Shown here piece by piece: positions 8,505 to 15,379 of a DNA stretch of 37,438 bases. The notes beneath the pieces are model-generated. The model ran no database searches, was not told the origin of the DNA, and was given only the letters and a program-made list of their open reading frames with translations. How positions within the stretch are numbered: the first letter of the stretch is position 1; each line of letters begins with the position of its first letter. The DNA is from an uncultured bacterium (GTDB lineage Bacteria > Bacillota_A > Clostridia > Lachnospirales > Lachnospiraceae). The DNA lies in NCBI GenBank assembly GCA_905215045.1, contig CAJMOO010000007.1:1-37438 (forward strand), in the 5' to 3' direction. The translations under genes were made by a program, and so were the position numbers.

Positions 8505-8908
8505 TCCAAAGCATTTTCGAACATTCGGTAAATTTCCGGATGTTCTTTTTTTACATTGATTGGTTTTAAGTCTTTTGTCACCATACCATGTGTTGTTTTT
8601 CCAGTAGCTATCAGGTCATCACCTCTTGTAACTTTATAGGAAAACTCCAAGCGAACAGGCGTCAGCTTTGTAAGATTCACATGAATCTGTAATTGGTCTT
8701 CATAGAAAGCTGCTTTTTTATATTTGCATTCGAGACCTGTTAACGGTGTAATGATTCCTTCTTTTTCTACATCTGTGTAAGAAATACCAGCTGCTTTAAT
8801 AAAATCAGTTCTGGCAACTTCAAACCAGACGGCATAATTGCTGTGATGTGCGATCCCCATCTGATCTGTTTCTGCATAACGAACTTCAACGGTTGATATA
8901 TGTCCCAT
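8501..8908 (-). CDS. Acyl-CoA thioesterase, YbgC/FadM-type hot-dog fold
   Basis: 135 residues, the usual size for a single hot-dog domain. The N-terminal VRYAETDQMGIAHHSNYAVWFEVAR contains the Asp of the YbgC/4-hydroxybenzoyl-CoA thioesterase active site and the start of the hot-dog helix. Such enzymes hydrolyse acyl-CoA or acyl-ACP thioesters in the cytoplasm; chain-length preference cannot be told. AAGGAG lies 9 nt before the ATG and a strong promoter lies 28 bp upstream. The gene converges on rlmH and its 3' end hosts the rlmH terminator. Confidence 0.85.
   Translation of the reverse strand: MGHISTVEVRYAETDQMGIAHHSNYAVWFEVARTDFIKAAGISYTDVEKEGIITPLTGLECKYKKAAFYEDQLQIHVNLTKLTPVRLEFSYKVTRGDDLIATGKTTHGMVTKDLKPINVKKEHPEIYRMFENALD
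8519..8552 (+). terminator. Terminator of rlmH, inside the convergent gene
   Basis: GAACATTCGG (8519–8528) pairs with CCGGATGTTC (8536–8545) around a 7-nt loop and is followed by seven T (8546–8552). It lies 14 bp after the rlmH stop, inside the coding end of the thioesterase gene. Confidence 0.85.
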
Positions 8909-8935
8909 AGTTTTACGCTCCTTTTCTTTTTGTTT

Positions 8936-8964
8936 ATTGTAAGCGTTTCTTTATAATCTGTCAA
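8936..8964 (-). promoter_or_regulatory. Promoter of the thioesterase gene
   Basis: Minus-strand TTGACA (8959–8964) and TACAAT (8936–8941) are separated by 17 bp, close to the sigma-A consensus. It sits directly at the end of the MATE transporter gene, so the thioesterase is transcribed on its own. Confidence 0.75.
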
Positions 8965-8967
8965 AAT

Positions 8968-10329
8968 TTAATCAACTTGTGCTTTTACAGTTTCTTTTCC
9001 TGATTTTCCAATGAGCTGATAGTAAATAATAAAAGCAATCACAGCAGTAATGATTTCAGCAACCCAGAAAGCGTGCCATACGCCATGTACACCAACAGCT
9101 TTGCTTAATACAAATGCTGCAGGAATAATCACGATAACATAGCGCAAAAATGAAATCATAAAAGACTGGATACCTTTTCCTAATGCTTCAAACGCACCTG
9201 CAGAAACAACGGAAACGGAAGAAGCAACAAATCCTGCACAGATAATGCGAAGTGCGATTGCACCTTCTGTCAATGTCTGAGGATTGCTTGTAAACATGCT
9301 CATAAGTGTCTGTGGTATTGCAAAACAAATGACAGTTCCAACAGCCATAATTCCAACGACAATCTCAAATGTCATAAGATAAATCTTACGGACACGCGCA
9401 GGTTCCTTTGCTCCATAATTGTAGCTCATGATTGGACGCATTCCCTGAATCATTCCATTTGCAGTAAGGTATAAGAATGTTTGCAATTTGTAATAAACAC
9501 CAAGAACAACAACATAAGTCTGTGAAAACGATGCTAAAATCGCATTTAAGGCTGATACTAAGAAAGATGGAAGTGCCATATTTAAAGTCGCTGGAATTCC
9601 AATCGCATATAATCTTTTTACACAGGCAGCTTCTGGTTTTAAACAATCTTTTCTGATCTTTACGTGAATTGGACGAAGCACATAAACAACCAGATAAATG
9701 ATTAATGTACTGCTCTGCCCAATACCAGTCGCAAGTGCTGCACCCTGAATTCCGAGTTTCGGAAAGAATCCGATTCCAAAGATTAAAAGTGGGTCTAACA
9801 CAATATTTACAATGCAGCCAGTCATTAAGGCAATCATAGTAATCACCATATTTCCAACTGCCTGAAAAATCTTTTCAAAAGAAATGCCTGCCATAATAAT
9901 TGTTGAAAACATCAATGCAATCGTTGAATATTGTAATCCCATTCCAATCACAGTGTGATCACTTGTAAACATTGCCAAAAATGATGGCATGATCATTAAT
10001 CCAACGATCGTAAGAATGACTCCATGAATGATATTTAAAAACAATCCCTGTGTCGCAGCTTTATTGGCTTCCTTTGCTTTTCCTGCACCAAGAAACATCG
10101 CAATTACTGCATTAATTCCAACACCAAACCCAACAGCAATTGAGTTGATCAGATTCTGTACTGGATATACAAGAGACAATGCGTTCATTGCATCTTCACT
10201 GATCTTTGCAACAAAAATACTGTCAATGATGTTATACAACGAATTTACAAACATTGAGATTACCATCGGCAATGCCATTGATAATAATAACGGTAAAATA
10301 GGTTTTTCTTTCATATACGTCTGATCCAT
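8968..10329 (-). CDS. MATE-family multidrug/solute efflux transporter
   Basis: A 453-residue integral membrane protein with about 12 hydrophobic helices in two related halves, as in MATE exporters, which use a Na+ or H+ gradient to export organic cations and other compounds. Typical segments are PLLLSMALPMVISMFVNSLYNIIDSIFVA at the N-terminus and the second-half repeat beginning at IPATLNMALPSFLVSAL. I choose ATG at 10329 (MDQTYMKEK) because AAGGAGG lies 9–10 nt upstream; the longer reading frame from TTG at 10353 would translate through that ribosome binding site. The substrate is unknown. A tRNA gene with its terminator precedes it, so it may have its own promoter. Confidence 0.9.
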   Translation of the reverse strand: MDQTYMKEKPILPLLLSMALPMVISMFVNSLYNIIDSIFVAKISEDAMNALSLVYPVQNLINSIAVGFGVGINAVIAMFLGAGKAKEANKAATQGLFLNIIHGVILTIVGLMIMPSFLAMFTSDHTVIGMGLQYSTIALMFSTIIMAGISFEKIFQAVGNMVITMIALMTGCIVNIVLDPLLIFGIGFFPKLGIQGAALATGIGQSSTLIIYLVVYVLRPIHVKIRKDCLKPEAACVKRLYAIGIPATLNMALPSFLVSALNAILASFSQTYVVVLGVYYKLQTFLYLTANGMIQGMRPIMSYNYGAKEPARVRKIYLMTFEIVVGIMAVGTVICFAIPQTLMSMFTSNPQTLTEGAIALRIICAGFVASSVSVVSAGAFEALGKGIQSFMISFLRYVIVIIPAAFVLSKAVGVHGVWHAFWVAEIITAVIAFIIYYQLIGKSGKETVKAQVD

Positions 10330-10351
10330 AAAATAATTCCTCCTTAATAAC

Positions 10352-10411
10352 AAAAAAAGAGACGATAGACCTTGCTGTTTAACGATCAGAAACAGTAAAA
10401 TCTATAGTCTC
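10352..10411 (-). terminator. Terminator of the tRNA-Arg transcript
   Basis: On the minus strand a long hairpin (GAGAC/GTCTC and ATAGA/TCTAT around an inner CTGTTT/AAACAG stem) is followed by seven T (10352–10358). It lies 40 nt after the tRNA end and just before the MATE ribosome binding site. It could also act as an attenuator for the transporter, but nothing shows a ligand-binding region. Confidence 0.8.
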
Positions 10412-10451
10412 TTAAAAGACGGTATTTAATTTATTTCATTTGTATAAAATA

Positions 10452-10524
10452 CGCACCAGGCGGGAGTCGAACCCGCGGCCAACAGCTTCGGAGGCTGCCA
10501 CTCTATCCACTGAGTTACTGGTAC
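10452..10524 (-). tRNA. tRNA-Arg, anticodon CCG
   Basis: A complete 73-nt cloverleaf can be drawn: acceptor GTACCAG/CTGGTGC, D arm ACTC/GAGT, anticodon stem GCAGC/GCTGT with loop CTCCGAA (anticodon CCG, reading CGG), T arm GCGGG/CCCGC with loop TTCGACT, and discriminator G. CCA is not encoded. The unit has its own promoter and terminator. Confidence 0.95.
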
Positions 10525-10536
10525 ATAAGCTATATT

Positions 10537-10565
10537 ATATTACAATAAATATGATAATTTTTCAA
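10537..10565 (-). promoter_or_regulatory. Promoter of tRNA-Arg
   Basis: Minus-strand TTGAAA (10560–10565) and TAATAT (10537–10542) are 17 bp apart. The start would be about 6 nt before the mature tRNA. Confidence 0.55.
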
Positions 10566-10603
10566 GAAATATTTTTATTTTTTACTAATTTAATTAAAAT
10601 ATA

Positions 10604-10612
10604 TGTTATCAT
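10604..10612 (+). promoter_or_regulatory. Extended -10 element before the GNAT gene
   Basis: TG-T-TATCAT (10604–10612) is an extended -10 form; no good -35 box is seen. The GNAT start codon is 28 bp downstream. Confidence 0.4.
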
Positions 10613-10639
10613 AAAAAGAAAACAACGAGGTAACTAACA

Positions 10640-11134
10640 ATGATTGAAATCAGAAAATTTGAACCCGATGATACAGACGCAGCAATCAAAATCTGGAATG
10701 AAGTTGTTGACAACGGCGTTGCCTTTCCTCAGTTAGATGACTTAGATCATGAAAGTGGTCTTGCTTTCTTTGAAGAACAGACATACACTGGAATCGCTGT
10801 TGATTCTGATACCAATGAAATCGTTGGGCTTTATATTTTACATCCAAATAATGTTGGAAGATGTGGTCATATCTGTAATGCAAGTTATGCAGTTTCTTCC
10901 GCTCATCGTGGAAAACAGATTGGTGAATTTCTTGTCACTGACTGTGTAAAGCGTGCACCTGAATTTGATTTTAAGATTCTGCAGTTTAACGCTGTTGTTG
11001 CAAGTAATAAAGCTGCCTTACACCTATACAAGAAACTTGGATTTATCCAGCTTGGTGTAATTCCAAAAGGATTCTTATTAAAAGATGGTACTTATGAAGA
11101 TATCATTCCTCATTATCTGGAATTAACAAAGTAA
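10640..11134 (+). CDS. GNAT-family N-acetyltransferase
   Basis: 164 residues with a GNAT fold. The acetyl-CoA loop is HRGKQIGEFL, a variant of the R/Q-x-x-G-x-G/A motif, and the C-terminal NKAALHLYKKLGF is the usual alpha4/beta6 region. The acceptor is not predictable; the N-terminal IRKFEPDDTDAAIKIWNEVV resembles the small stand-alone acetyltransferases rather than ribosomal RimI-type enzymes. ACGAGGTAAC precedes the ATG. It is a single-gene unit ending in a strong bidirectional terminator. Confidence 0.85.
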   Translation: MIEIRKFEPDDTDAAIKIWNEVVDNGVAFPQLDDLDHESGLAFFEEQTYTGIAVDSDTNEIVGLYILHPNNVGRCGHICNASYAVSSAHRGKQIGEFLVTDCVKRAPEFDFKILQFNAVVASNKAALHLYKKLGFIQLGVIPKGFLLKDGTYEDIIPHYLELTK

Positions 11135-11164
11135 TTAAAATAAATAATAAATTATGCAAAATAA

Positions 11165-11198
11165 AAATCTGAAATCCTTTCACTGTGATTTCAGATTT
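11165..11198. terminator. Bidirectional terminator between GNAT and RNase H genes
   Basis: AAATCTGAAATC (11165–11176) pairs perfectly with GATTTCAGATTT (11187–11198). T runs follow on both strands, so it can end both convergent transcripts. Confidence 0.9.
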
Positions 11199-11208
11199 TT
11201 TTATGCTT

Positions 11209-11853
11209 TTATCTAACTTTGATCCATTCCTGATCTTCTTTTTTCTCAAAACTTCCATCCCCGATTCCTAATGCAGATTTTGCTAACATATCTGCATAAT
11301 CGTTGTATTTATCATTGGAATGACCTTTCACTTTCACAAACTTGATCTGAACGTGTTGTTTCATTTCTTCATAAATTCTCTGATAAGCCTGTGTTCCTTC
11401 TTTTTTCGCTGCCCATTCACCGGTACACCATTTCTGAATTCCTTCATAATCGTAGTGAATTGCAAGCTTTTTATAACCATTTTCTTTGGCAAAACGCATC
11501 GCTGCTTCGGAACCTTTGATCTCGCCTGCTACATTACGCATCGTTGCAAGTTCTTCGTCTGTATATGGATATGCAAAGTAGCGTTCTTCCCCACCATGCA
11601 TCAATACCATTCCATAAGAAAATCTCTTCTGGGAATGATCATAGCTTCCATCCACATAGGCAACTAACGTATCTTCATCAATCTGCATTAATTCATTTGC
11701 ATCGGGATTTAAAAACTCTTGCGCTTCTGCTTTTGTCTTAAATCCTTTGTATCTTGCATTTGGAAAACCCATCACCTGTGCTTTGCATGCATCCCATGAC
11801 ATATAGATTCCTGGCTTTCTTCCTTTTTTTACTGCATAAAATTTTCCTGCCAT
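11209..11853 (-). CDS. rnhA: Ribonuclease H1-type with N-terminal hybrid-binding domain
   Basis: 214 residues. Residues 1–48 (FYAVKKGRKPGIYMSWDACKAQVMGFPNARYKGFKT) are the viroplasmin/RNase H hybrid-binding domain that grips RNA:DNA hybrids. The catalytic domain follows, with the acidic residues in AYVDGSYDH, AGEIKGSEAA, HYDYEGIQKW and YNDYADMLAKSA, which supply the DEDD-type metal site. It removes RNA from RNA:DNA hybrids such as R-loops and Okazaki primers. AGAGGAAAAAAT precedes the ATG. The broken metallophosphoesterase gene ends 12 bp upstream, and no separate promoter is obvious. Confidence 0.9.
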   Translation of the reverse strand: MAGKFYAVKKGRKPGIYMSWDACKAQVMGFPNARYKGFKTKAEAQEFLNPDANELMQIDEDTLVAYVDGSYDHSQKRFSYGMVLMHGGEERYFAYPYTDEELATMRNVAGEIKGSEAAMRFAKENGYKKLAIHYDYEGIQKWCTGEWAAKKEGTQAYQRIYEEMKQHVQIKFVKVKGHSNDKYNDYADMLAKSALGIGDGSFEKKEDQEWIKVR

Positions 11854-11865
11854 ATTTTTTCCTCT

Positions 11866-12588
11866 TTATTTCTTTATGTTTAGGGTGATCACAACATATT
11901 CGGAATGTCCGCCTGTACGGATTGGATATCCCCAGCCGCCAATTCCTGAACTTACGATTACCTGATAATTGCCATCTTGTCGATGTCCATAGTTTAATTC
12001 TGTCACACCAATCAGCTCTCCAAGCTGCCCCGTCGGCCAGATCTGTCCGGCGTGAGTATGTCCGGATAAAGAAAGATCTACACCTGCCTTTTTATTTTCT
12101 TTTAAGCCTTTTGGCTGATGATCCAGCAATAACACAAATTCATCTTTCTTTTTATCTCCAACAACTTCTTTGATATCTTTTCGATCAACCGATGCATCTC
12201 TTCTTTTGTTGTATTTTCATCGAAAATATCTCCTGTGAGAGCAAGAATATCTGGATGCTGCGCCTGAATCTTTTGACAGTATGTCTTGAATTTGTCTGTT
12301 GTCATTGTTGTTGGCGTATGAAGATCTGAAATCTGGACAATTTTTAACCTGTTTTTTCGTTGTAAGATTGTAATCTGTCTGTCTTACATTTTTGATATTA
12401 TAACTTCCATATCCCGCTGCCACTGCAACTGTTAAAAATCCAATGATACAGCTTTGATATAAAAATCTTAAAACCTTTACAGATTTTTCACCTTTGCAGA
12501 CTCTTTTCCCAATCTGCCATACAATTTCCATCACCCCGCATGCTGCAAGGAAATGAAGAATCAAAACAGCTCCAAGTCCATATACCAT
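11866..12588 (-). pseudogene. Broken metallophosphoesterase (frameshift plus internal deletion)
   Basis: Three reading frames together make parts of one membrane-anchored calcineurin-like phosphoesterase. The N-terminal part (12588 downwards) has hydrophobic helices and ends at NLTTKKQVK. The frame then shifts at the T5 run 12341–12345 (A5 on the coding strand); removing one base joins it to KIVQISDLHTPTT, the metal-binding SDLH block, followed by LALTGDIFDENTTKEE. Near 12190–12200 a second break jumps to ASVDRKDIKEVVG, then LLLDHQPK, LSGHTHAGQ and a normal end. The GNHD/E block and about 80 residues expected between are missing. The loss of that metal-binding block makes function unlikely. 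The first ATG has no well-placed ribosome site. Confidence 0.8.
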
Positions 12589-12623
12589 AATGCCATAAAT
12601 TCTCTCCTTTTTTAAGCAAGAAA

Positions 12624-12644
12624 AAATCCTGCATTGCAGGATTT
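12624..12644 (-). terminator. Terminator after the YugP-type peptidase gene
   Basis: AAATCCTGCA (12624–12633) and TGCAGGATTT (12635–12644) form a near-perfect hairpin; on the minus strand a T run (TTTTTTCTT) follows. It lies 18 bp after the peptidase stop and separates it from the broken phosphoesterase. Confidence 0.85.
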
Positions 12645-12662
12645 CTTCTGAAATTCATATTG

Positions 12663-13367
12663 TTAGTCGTTATCTCTTCCGCCAAATAAGATGACAAGAC
12701 GAAGTAAGCTAAGAATTGCCGCTGCTGCACTTGCCACATAAGTCAGTGCTGCTGCAGTTAATACTTTCCTTGTCTGTGCCACTTCATCACCATACATGAT
12801 TCCTGTGTTACCAAGAATCTTTAATGCTCTTGATGATGCGTTAAATTCAACTGGAAGTGTTACCAGCTGAAAGATGACTGCCAGTGAGAATAGTAAAATT
12901 CCAATGTTTAATAATGTCTGGTTCATTCCAAGAACAACACCGCCGATAATAAACAGCCAGGATAAATTAGAACCTAAATTCACGGCTGGAACCATCGCTC
13001 CACGAATCTTTAATGGTGCGTATCCCTGCTGATGCTGTACGGCATGCCCGCATTCATGGGCTGCAACACCGATCGCTGCAATGGAATCTGATCCATAAGT
13101 TGCATCGGATAATCGTAGTACTTTATTCTTTGGATCGTAATGGTCCGTAAGATTACCACTGACACGTTCTACAGAAACATCGTAAATTCCTGCCTGATTT
13201 AAAATACGTTCGGCTGCCTGAGAACCAGTTAATCCACAATGACAGCGGACTCTTGAATATCTGCGAAACGTTGAATTCATCTTGGAGGATGCGATCATGG
13301 TAATGATCACTCCGACGATGATCAAAATATACGTTGGGTCGAAATAATAACCATATGGGTAATACAT
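12663..13367 (-). CDS. YugP-like membrane zinc metallopeptidase
   Basis: 234 residues matching the neutral zinc peptidase family typified by B. subtilis YugP. An N-terminal membrane helix (residues about 8–26) is followed by the zinc motif AAHECGHAVQHQQGYAP (HExxH), with LRLSDATYGSDSIAAIG just before it. Two to three further hydrophobic helices follow (WLFIIGGVVLGM, NIGILLFSLAVIFQLVTLPVEF and the C-terminal AAAILSLLRLVILF). The family's substrates are unknown. GGGAG is 6 nt before the ATG. A consensus-like promoter with an inverted repeat lies upstream, so the gene is probably regulated and transcribed alone. Confidence 0.85.
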   Translation of the reverse strand: MYYPYGYYFDPTYILIIVGVIITMIASSKMNSTFRRYSRVRCHCGLTGSQAAERILNQAGIYDVSVERVSGNLTDHYDPKNKVLRLSDATYGSDSIAAIGVAAHECGHAVQHQQGYAPLKIRGAMVPAVNLGSNLSWLFIIGGVVLGMNQTLLNIGILLFSLAVIFQLVTLPVEFNASSRALKILGNTGIMYGDEVAQTRKVLTAAALTYVASAAAAILSLLRLVILFGGRDND

Positions 13368-13392
13368 AAATATCTCCCTTCTTTCTCTATAA

Positions 13393-13431
13393 CATGTAGA
13401 TGATTATATCGTTCATCCTACATGAAATCAA
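13393..13431 (-). promoter_or_regulatory. Promoter and possible operator of the YugP-type gene
   Basis: Minus-strand TTGATT (13426–13431) and TATAAT (13403–13408) are 17 bp apart. An inverted repeat (CATGTAGATGA at 13393–13403 and TCATCCTACATG at 13413–13424, with one bulged base) spans the spacer and -10 box. That position fits a repressor site, which is inference. Confidence 0.65.
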
Positions 13432-13486
13432 GGCAGTTTAGAAATATTTTATAATCATTTTATTGAATGATTAATTCTTTATCTTT

Positions 13487-14470
13487 TTATAATAAAGAAG
13501 CTCTTAATTCTTCTCCAGATTTGGCACTTAAGTATGCTGGTGCAATATCAAATACTGTTTTGCATCCGCTCTGTCCTTCTTTGGAAAGTTTGTATGCAGC
13601 TCTTGCATATGCAACTAAAACGCTTGATGTAAATTCTGGATTAGAATCTAATTTTAAGCTGTATTCGATGATGTGTTTGTTTTCTTTTTCCCATCCTGTG
13701 CATCCGCTTCTTAATACGAATCCACCATGAGGAATCTTATTATGATCTCTGTCTAATTCTTCCTGACTGATGAAATGTACTGTTGTATCATAGTCTGAGA
13801 AGTAGTTAGGCATTGTCTTGATCTCTTCTTCTACTTTCTTCGCATCTGCGCCTTCTTCAAGAACTACGAAACATTCTCTTGTATGTTTCTGTCTTGTTGT
13901 AAGTTCTGGATCTTCTCCATTACGAACTGCTTCTAAGGCTGCTTCTACAGGAATTGTGTACTGTTTACCATCTTTGACACCTTCCACACGACGGATCGCA
14001 TCAGAATGTCCCTGGCTGACACCTTTCCCCCAGAATGTGTAATCTTTTCCTTCTGGCAGGATTGCATTTGCATACATTCTGTTTAATGAGAACATTCCTG
14101 GATCCCAGCCTACAGAGATGATTCCAACATGTCCATTTTCTTTTGCTGCTTTATCTACATTTGCAAAATGTTCTGGAATTCTTGCATGTGTATCAAAGCT
14201 GTCTACTACGTTAAATAATTTTGCATATTCTGGTGTCTGAACAGGAAGGTCTGTTGCACTTCCTCCACATAACACCAAAACATCGATCTTATCTTTCCAG
14301 TCTTCTACATCTTTGACATTACATACAGCTGCACCTTCTGTTAAAATGCTGACTGTCGCTGGATCTCTTCTTGTAAATACAGCCACAAGCTCTAAATCCT
14401 CATTCTGTTTGATCGCGCATTCAATACCGCGTCCAAGGTTACCATAACCCATAATACCAATTCTAATCAT
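13487..14470 (-). CDS. ddh: meso-Diaminopimelate D-dehydrogenase
   Basis: 327 residues, the family's normal size. The N-terminal IRIGIMGYGNLGRGIE is the NADP-binding Rossmann loop, and VAVFTRRDP, LCGGSATDLP, VDSFDTHARIPEH, ISVGWDPGMFSLNRMYA and WGKGVSQGHSDAIRRVEGV match meso-DAP dehydrogenase. The enzyme makes meso-DAP directly from tetrahydrodipicolinate with ammonia and NADPH, a one-step branch of lysine and peptidoglycan precursor synthesis. AGGAGAAAAGATCA precedes the ATG. It is divergent from the proteasome-like gene and has its own good promoter. Confidence 0.93.
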   Translation of the reverse strand: MIRIGIMGYGNLGRGIECAIKQNEDLELVAVFTRRDPATVSILTEGAAVCNVKDVEDWKDKIDVLVLCGGSATDLPVQTPEYAKLFNVVDSFDTHARIPEHFANVDKAAKENGHVGIISVGWDPGMFSLNRMYANAILPEGKDYTFWGKGVSQGHSDAIRRVEGVKDGKQYTIPVEAALEAVRNGEDPELTTRQKHTRECFVVLEEGADAKKVEEEIKTMPNYFSDYDTTVHFISQEELDRDHNKIPHGGFVLRSGCTGWEKENKHIIEYSLKLDSNPEFTSSVLVAYARAAYKLSKEGQSGCKTVFDIAPAYLSAKSGEELRASLL

Positions 14471-14503
14471 TGATCTTTTCTCCTTTTTGACTTTATTAAA
14501 CCT

Positions 14504-14532
14504 AGTATATCATCTATGAGTTTTCCATTCAA
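14504..14532 (-). promoter_or_regulatory. Promoter of ddh
   Basis: Minus-strand TTGAAT (14527–14532) and TATACT (14504–14509) are separated by 17 bp, 34 bp before the ddh start codon. Confidence 0.65.
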
Positions 14533-14554
14533 CGTATTCTTTCTTCCATTTTTT

Positions 14555-14563
14555 TGCTATAAT
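14555..14563 (+). promoter_or_regulatory. Extended -10 promoter of the proteasome-like gene
   Basis: TG-C-TATAAT (14555–14563) is a perfect extended -10 element. The leader contains a small hairpin at 14577–14600 (GATAAA/TTTATC). The -35 region is poor, as is common with extended -10 promoters. Confidence 0.55.
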
Positions 14564-14629
14564 AATCTTAAAAATTCCCGATAAATCAAGGTTTATCAGG
14601 ATAATCTAACAGAAATGAGGAATTTTATC

Positions 14630-15244
14630 ATGTCATTTACCGGCATTTTCAAAGCAAAAGACGGCATTGTTGCCGTTGTCGATTCCAAAGCATCCAGAGT
14701 AGAAAATGGTCAATCTTTTGAGGATATTCAAAGAAATCCAGAAAAACTATTCATCTTCCAAAACGGCATTGCCACAACTTTTGGAGCAAACCAGGTCTTA
14801 GTTCAGAATCCTTTTGAATTTTCTTCAAAAGTTATTGCGATTGAAGATCTGGTTTATGAATACTTGCACTTAAAAAATATATTAGATGCCTCATTCTTCC
14901 AATCCCTGCTTGTAAAAATGACATCAAACCCAGCTAATACAGAACCAGTTAACTTTCTAGTTGGACGCAAAATCCGCCAGGAAGAATACATCTTAGAGCA
15001 CCATCAGATCCGCTACTGTGCTTATGCACAACGACTCGGCACTCCAATGGAACATTTCTTTACTGGCGGAGATGAAAAATACCGGGAACATTTTGATAAT
15101 CTTCCTTATCTTTCACAGATTACATCGGTTGATGTATTGCAGAAAACTGTTGCAAAAGAATTGGATGGATTGATTCGATATTATGATACTCAAGCTGAAT
15201 ACAATCCTGTTGGGAAGCCAGTAAAATCCTATATTTTAAGATAA
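14630..15244 (+). CDS. Small protein resembling proteasome beta/HslV-type Ntn hydrolases
   Basis: 204 residues, no named family that I know. I choose ATG at 14630 because AGGA lies 8 nt upstream; an ATG five codons earlier has no ribosome site. If the initiator Met is removed, the chain begins SFTGIFKAKDGIVAVVDSKAS, which aligns without gaps to the first 21 residues of proteasome beta subunits: Ser1 replaces the nucleophilic Thr1, and Asp17 and the following SKAS (SRAT) fall exactly in place. A further block, EKLFIFQNGIATTFGAN, matches the KVIEI..FLLGTMAGGA region, with Lys38 near the position of catalytic Lys33 plus a short insertion. It is a single-gene unit. The fold is inferred by eye; activity is unknown. 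Confidence 0.55.
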   Translation: MSFTGIFKAKDGIVAVVDSKASRVENGQSFEDIQRNPEKLFIFQNGIATTFGANQVLVQNPFEFSSKVIAIEDLVYEYLHLKNILDASFFQSLLVKMTSNPANTEPVNFLVGRKIRQEEYILEHHQIRYCAYAQRLGTPMEHFFTGGDEKYREHFDNLPYLSQITSVDVLQKTVAKELDGLIRYYDTQAEYNPVGKPVKSYILR

Positions 15245-15281
15245 AACCACTTTATAATCAGTATACTCTAGTTATCATTAG

Positions 15282-15342
15282 CTAATAGCTTTTGCCAATA
15301 AACTTTAATTATTATTTTCTAATAGTTTTTGCCAGTAAACTT
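15282..15342 (+). repeat. Two 24-bp direct repeats
   Basis: Copies at 15282–15305 and 15319–15342 share CTAATAG, TTTTGCCA and TAAACTT and differ at two positions, with a period of 37 bp. They are in the gap between the proteasome-like gene and topB. No function is apparent. Confidence 0.7.
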
Positions 15343-15345
15343 CAA

Positions 15346-15369
15346 GGATAATCTGTATGTATATTATCC
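15346..15369 (-). terminator. Weak hairpin after topB
   Basis: GGATAAT/ATTATCC (7-bp stem, 10-nt loop) lies 10 bp beyond the topB stop. The following TTGAAGTTT is a poor T run, so termination would be inefficient. Confidence 0.35.
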
Positions 15370-15379
15370 ACCACACACC

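Noticed and set aside
8505..8518. Frameshift restoring the RlmH tail
   Set aside because: No frame after EQLSYL encodes YRAF..PYHK; the terminator begins almost at once.
10352..10411. Riboswitch before the MATE transporter
   Set aside because: The hairpin with T run is simply placed as the terminator of the tRNA-Arg transcript, and there is no room or conserved core for an aptamer.
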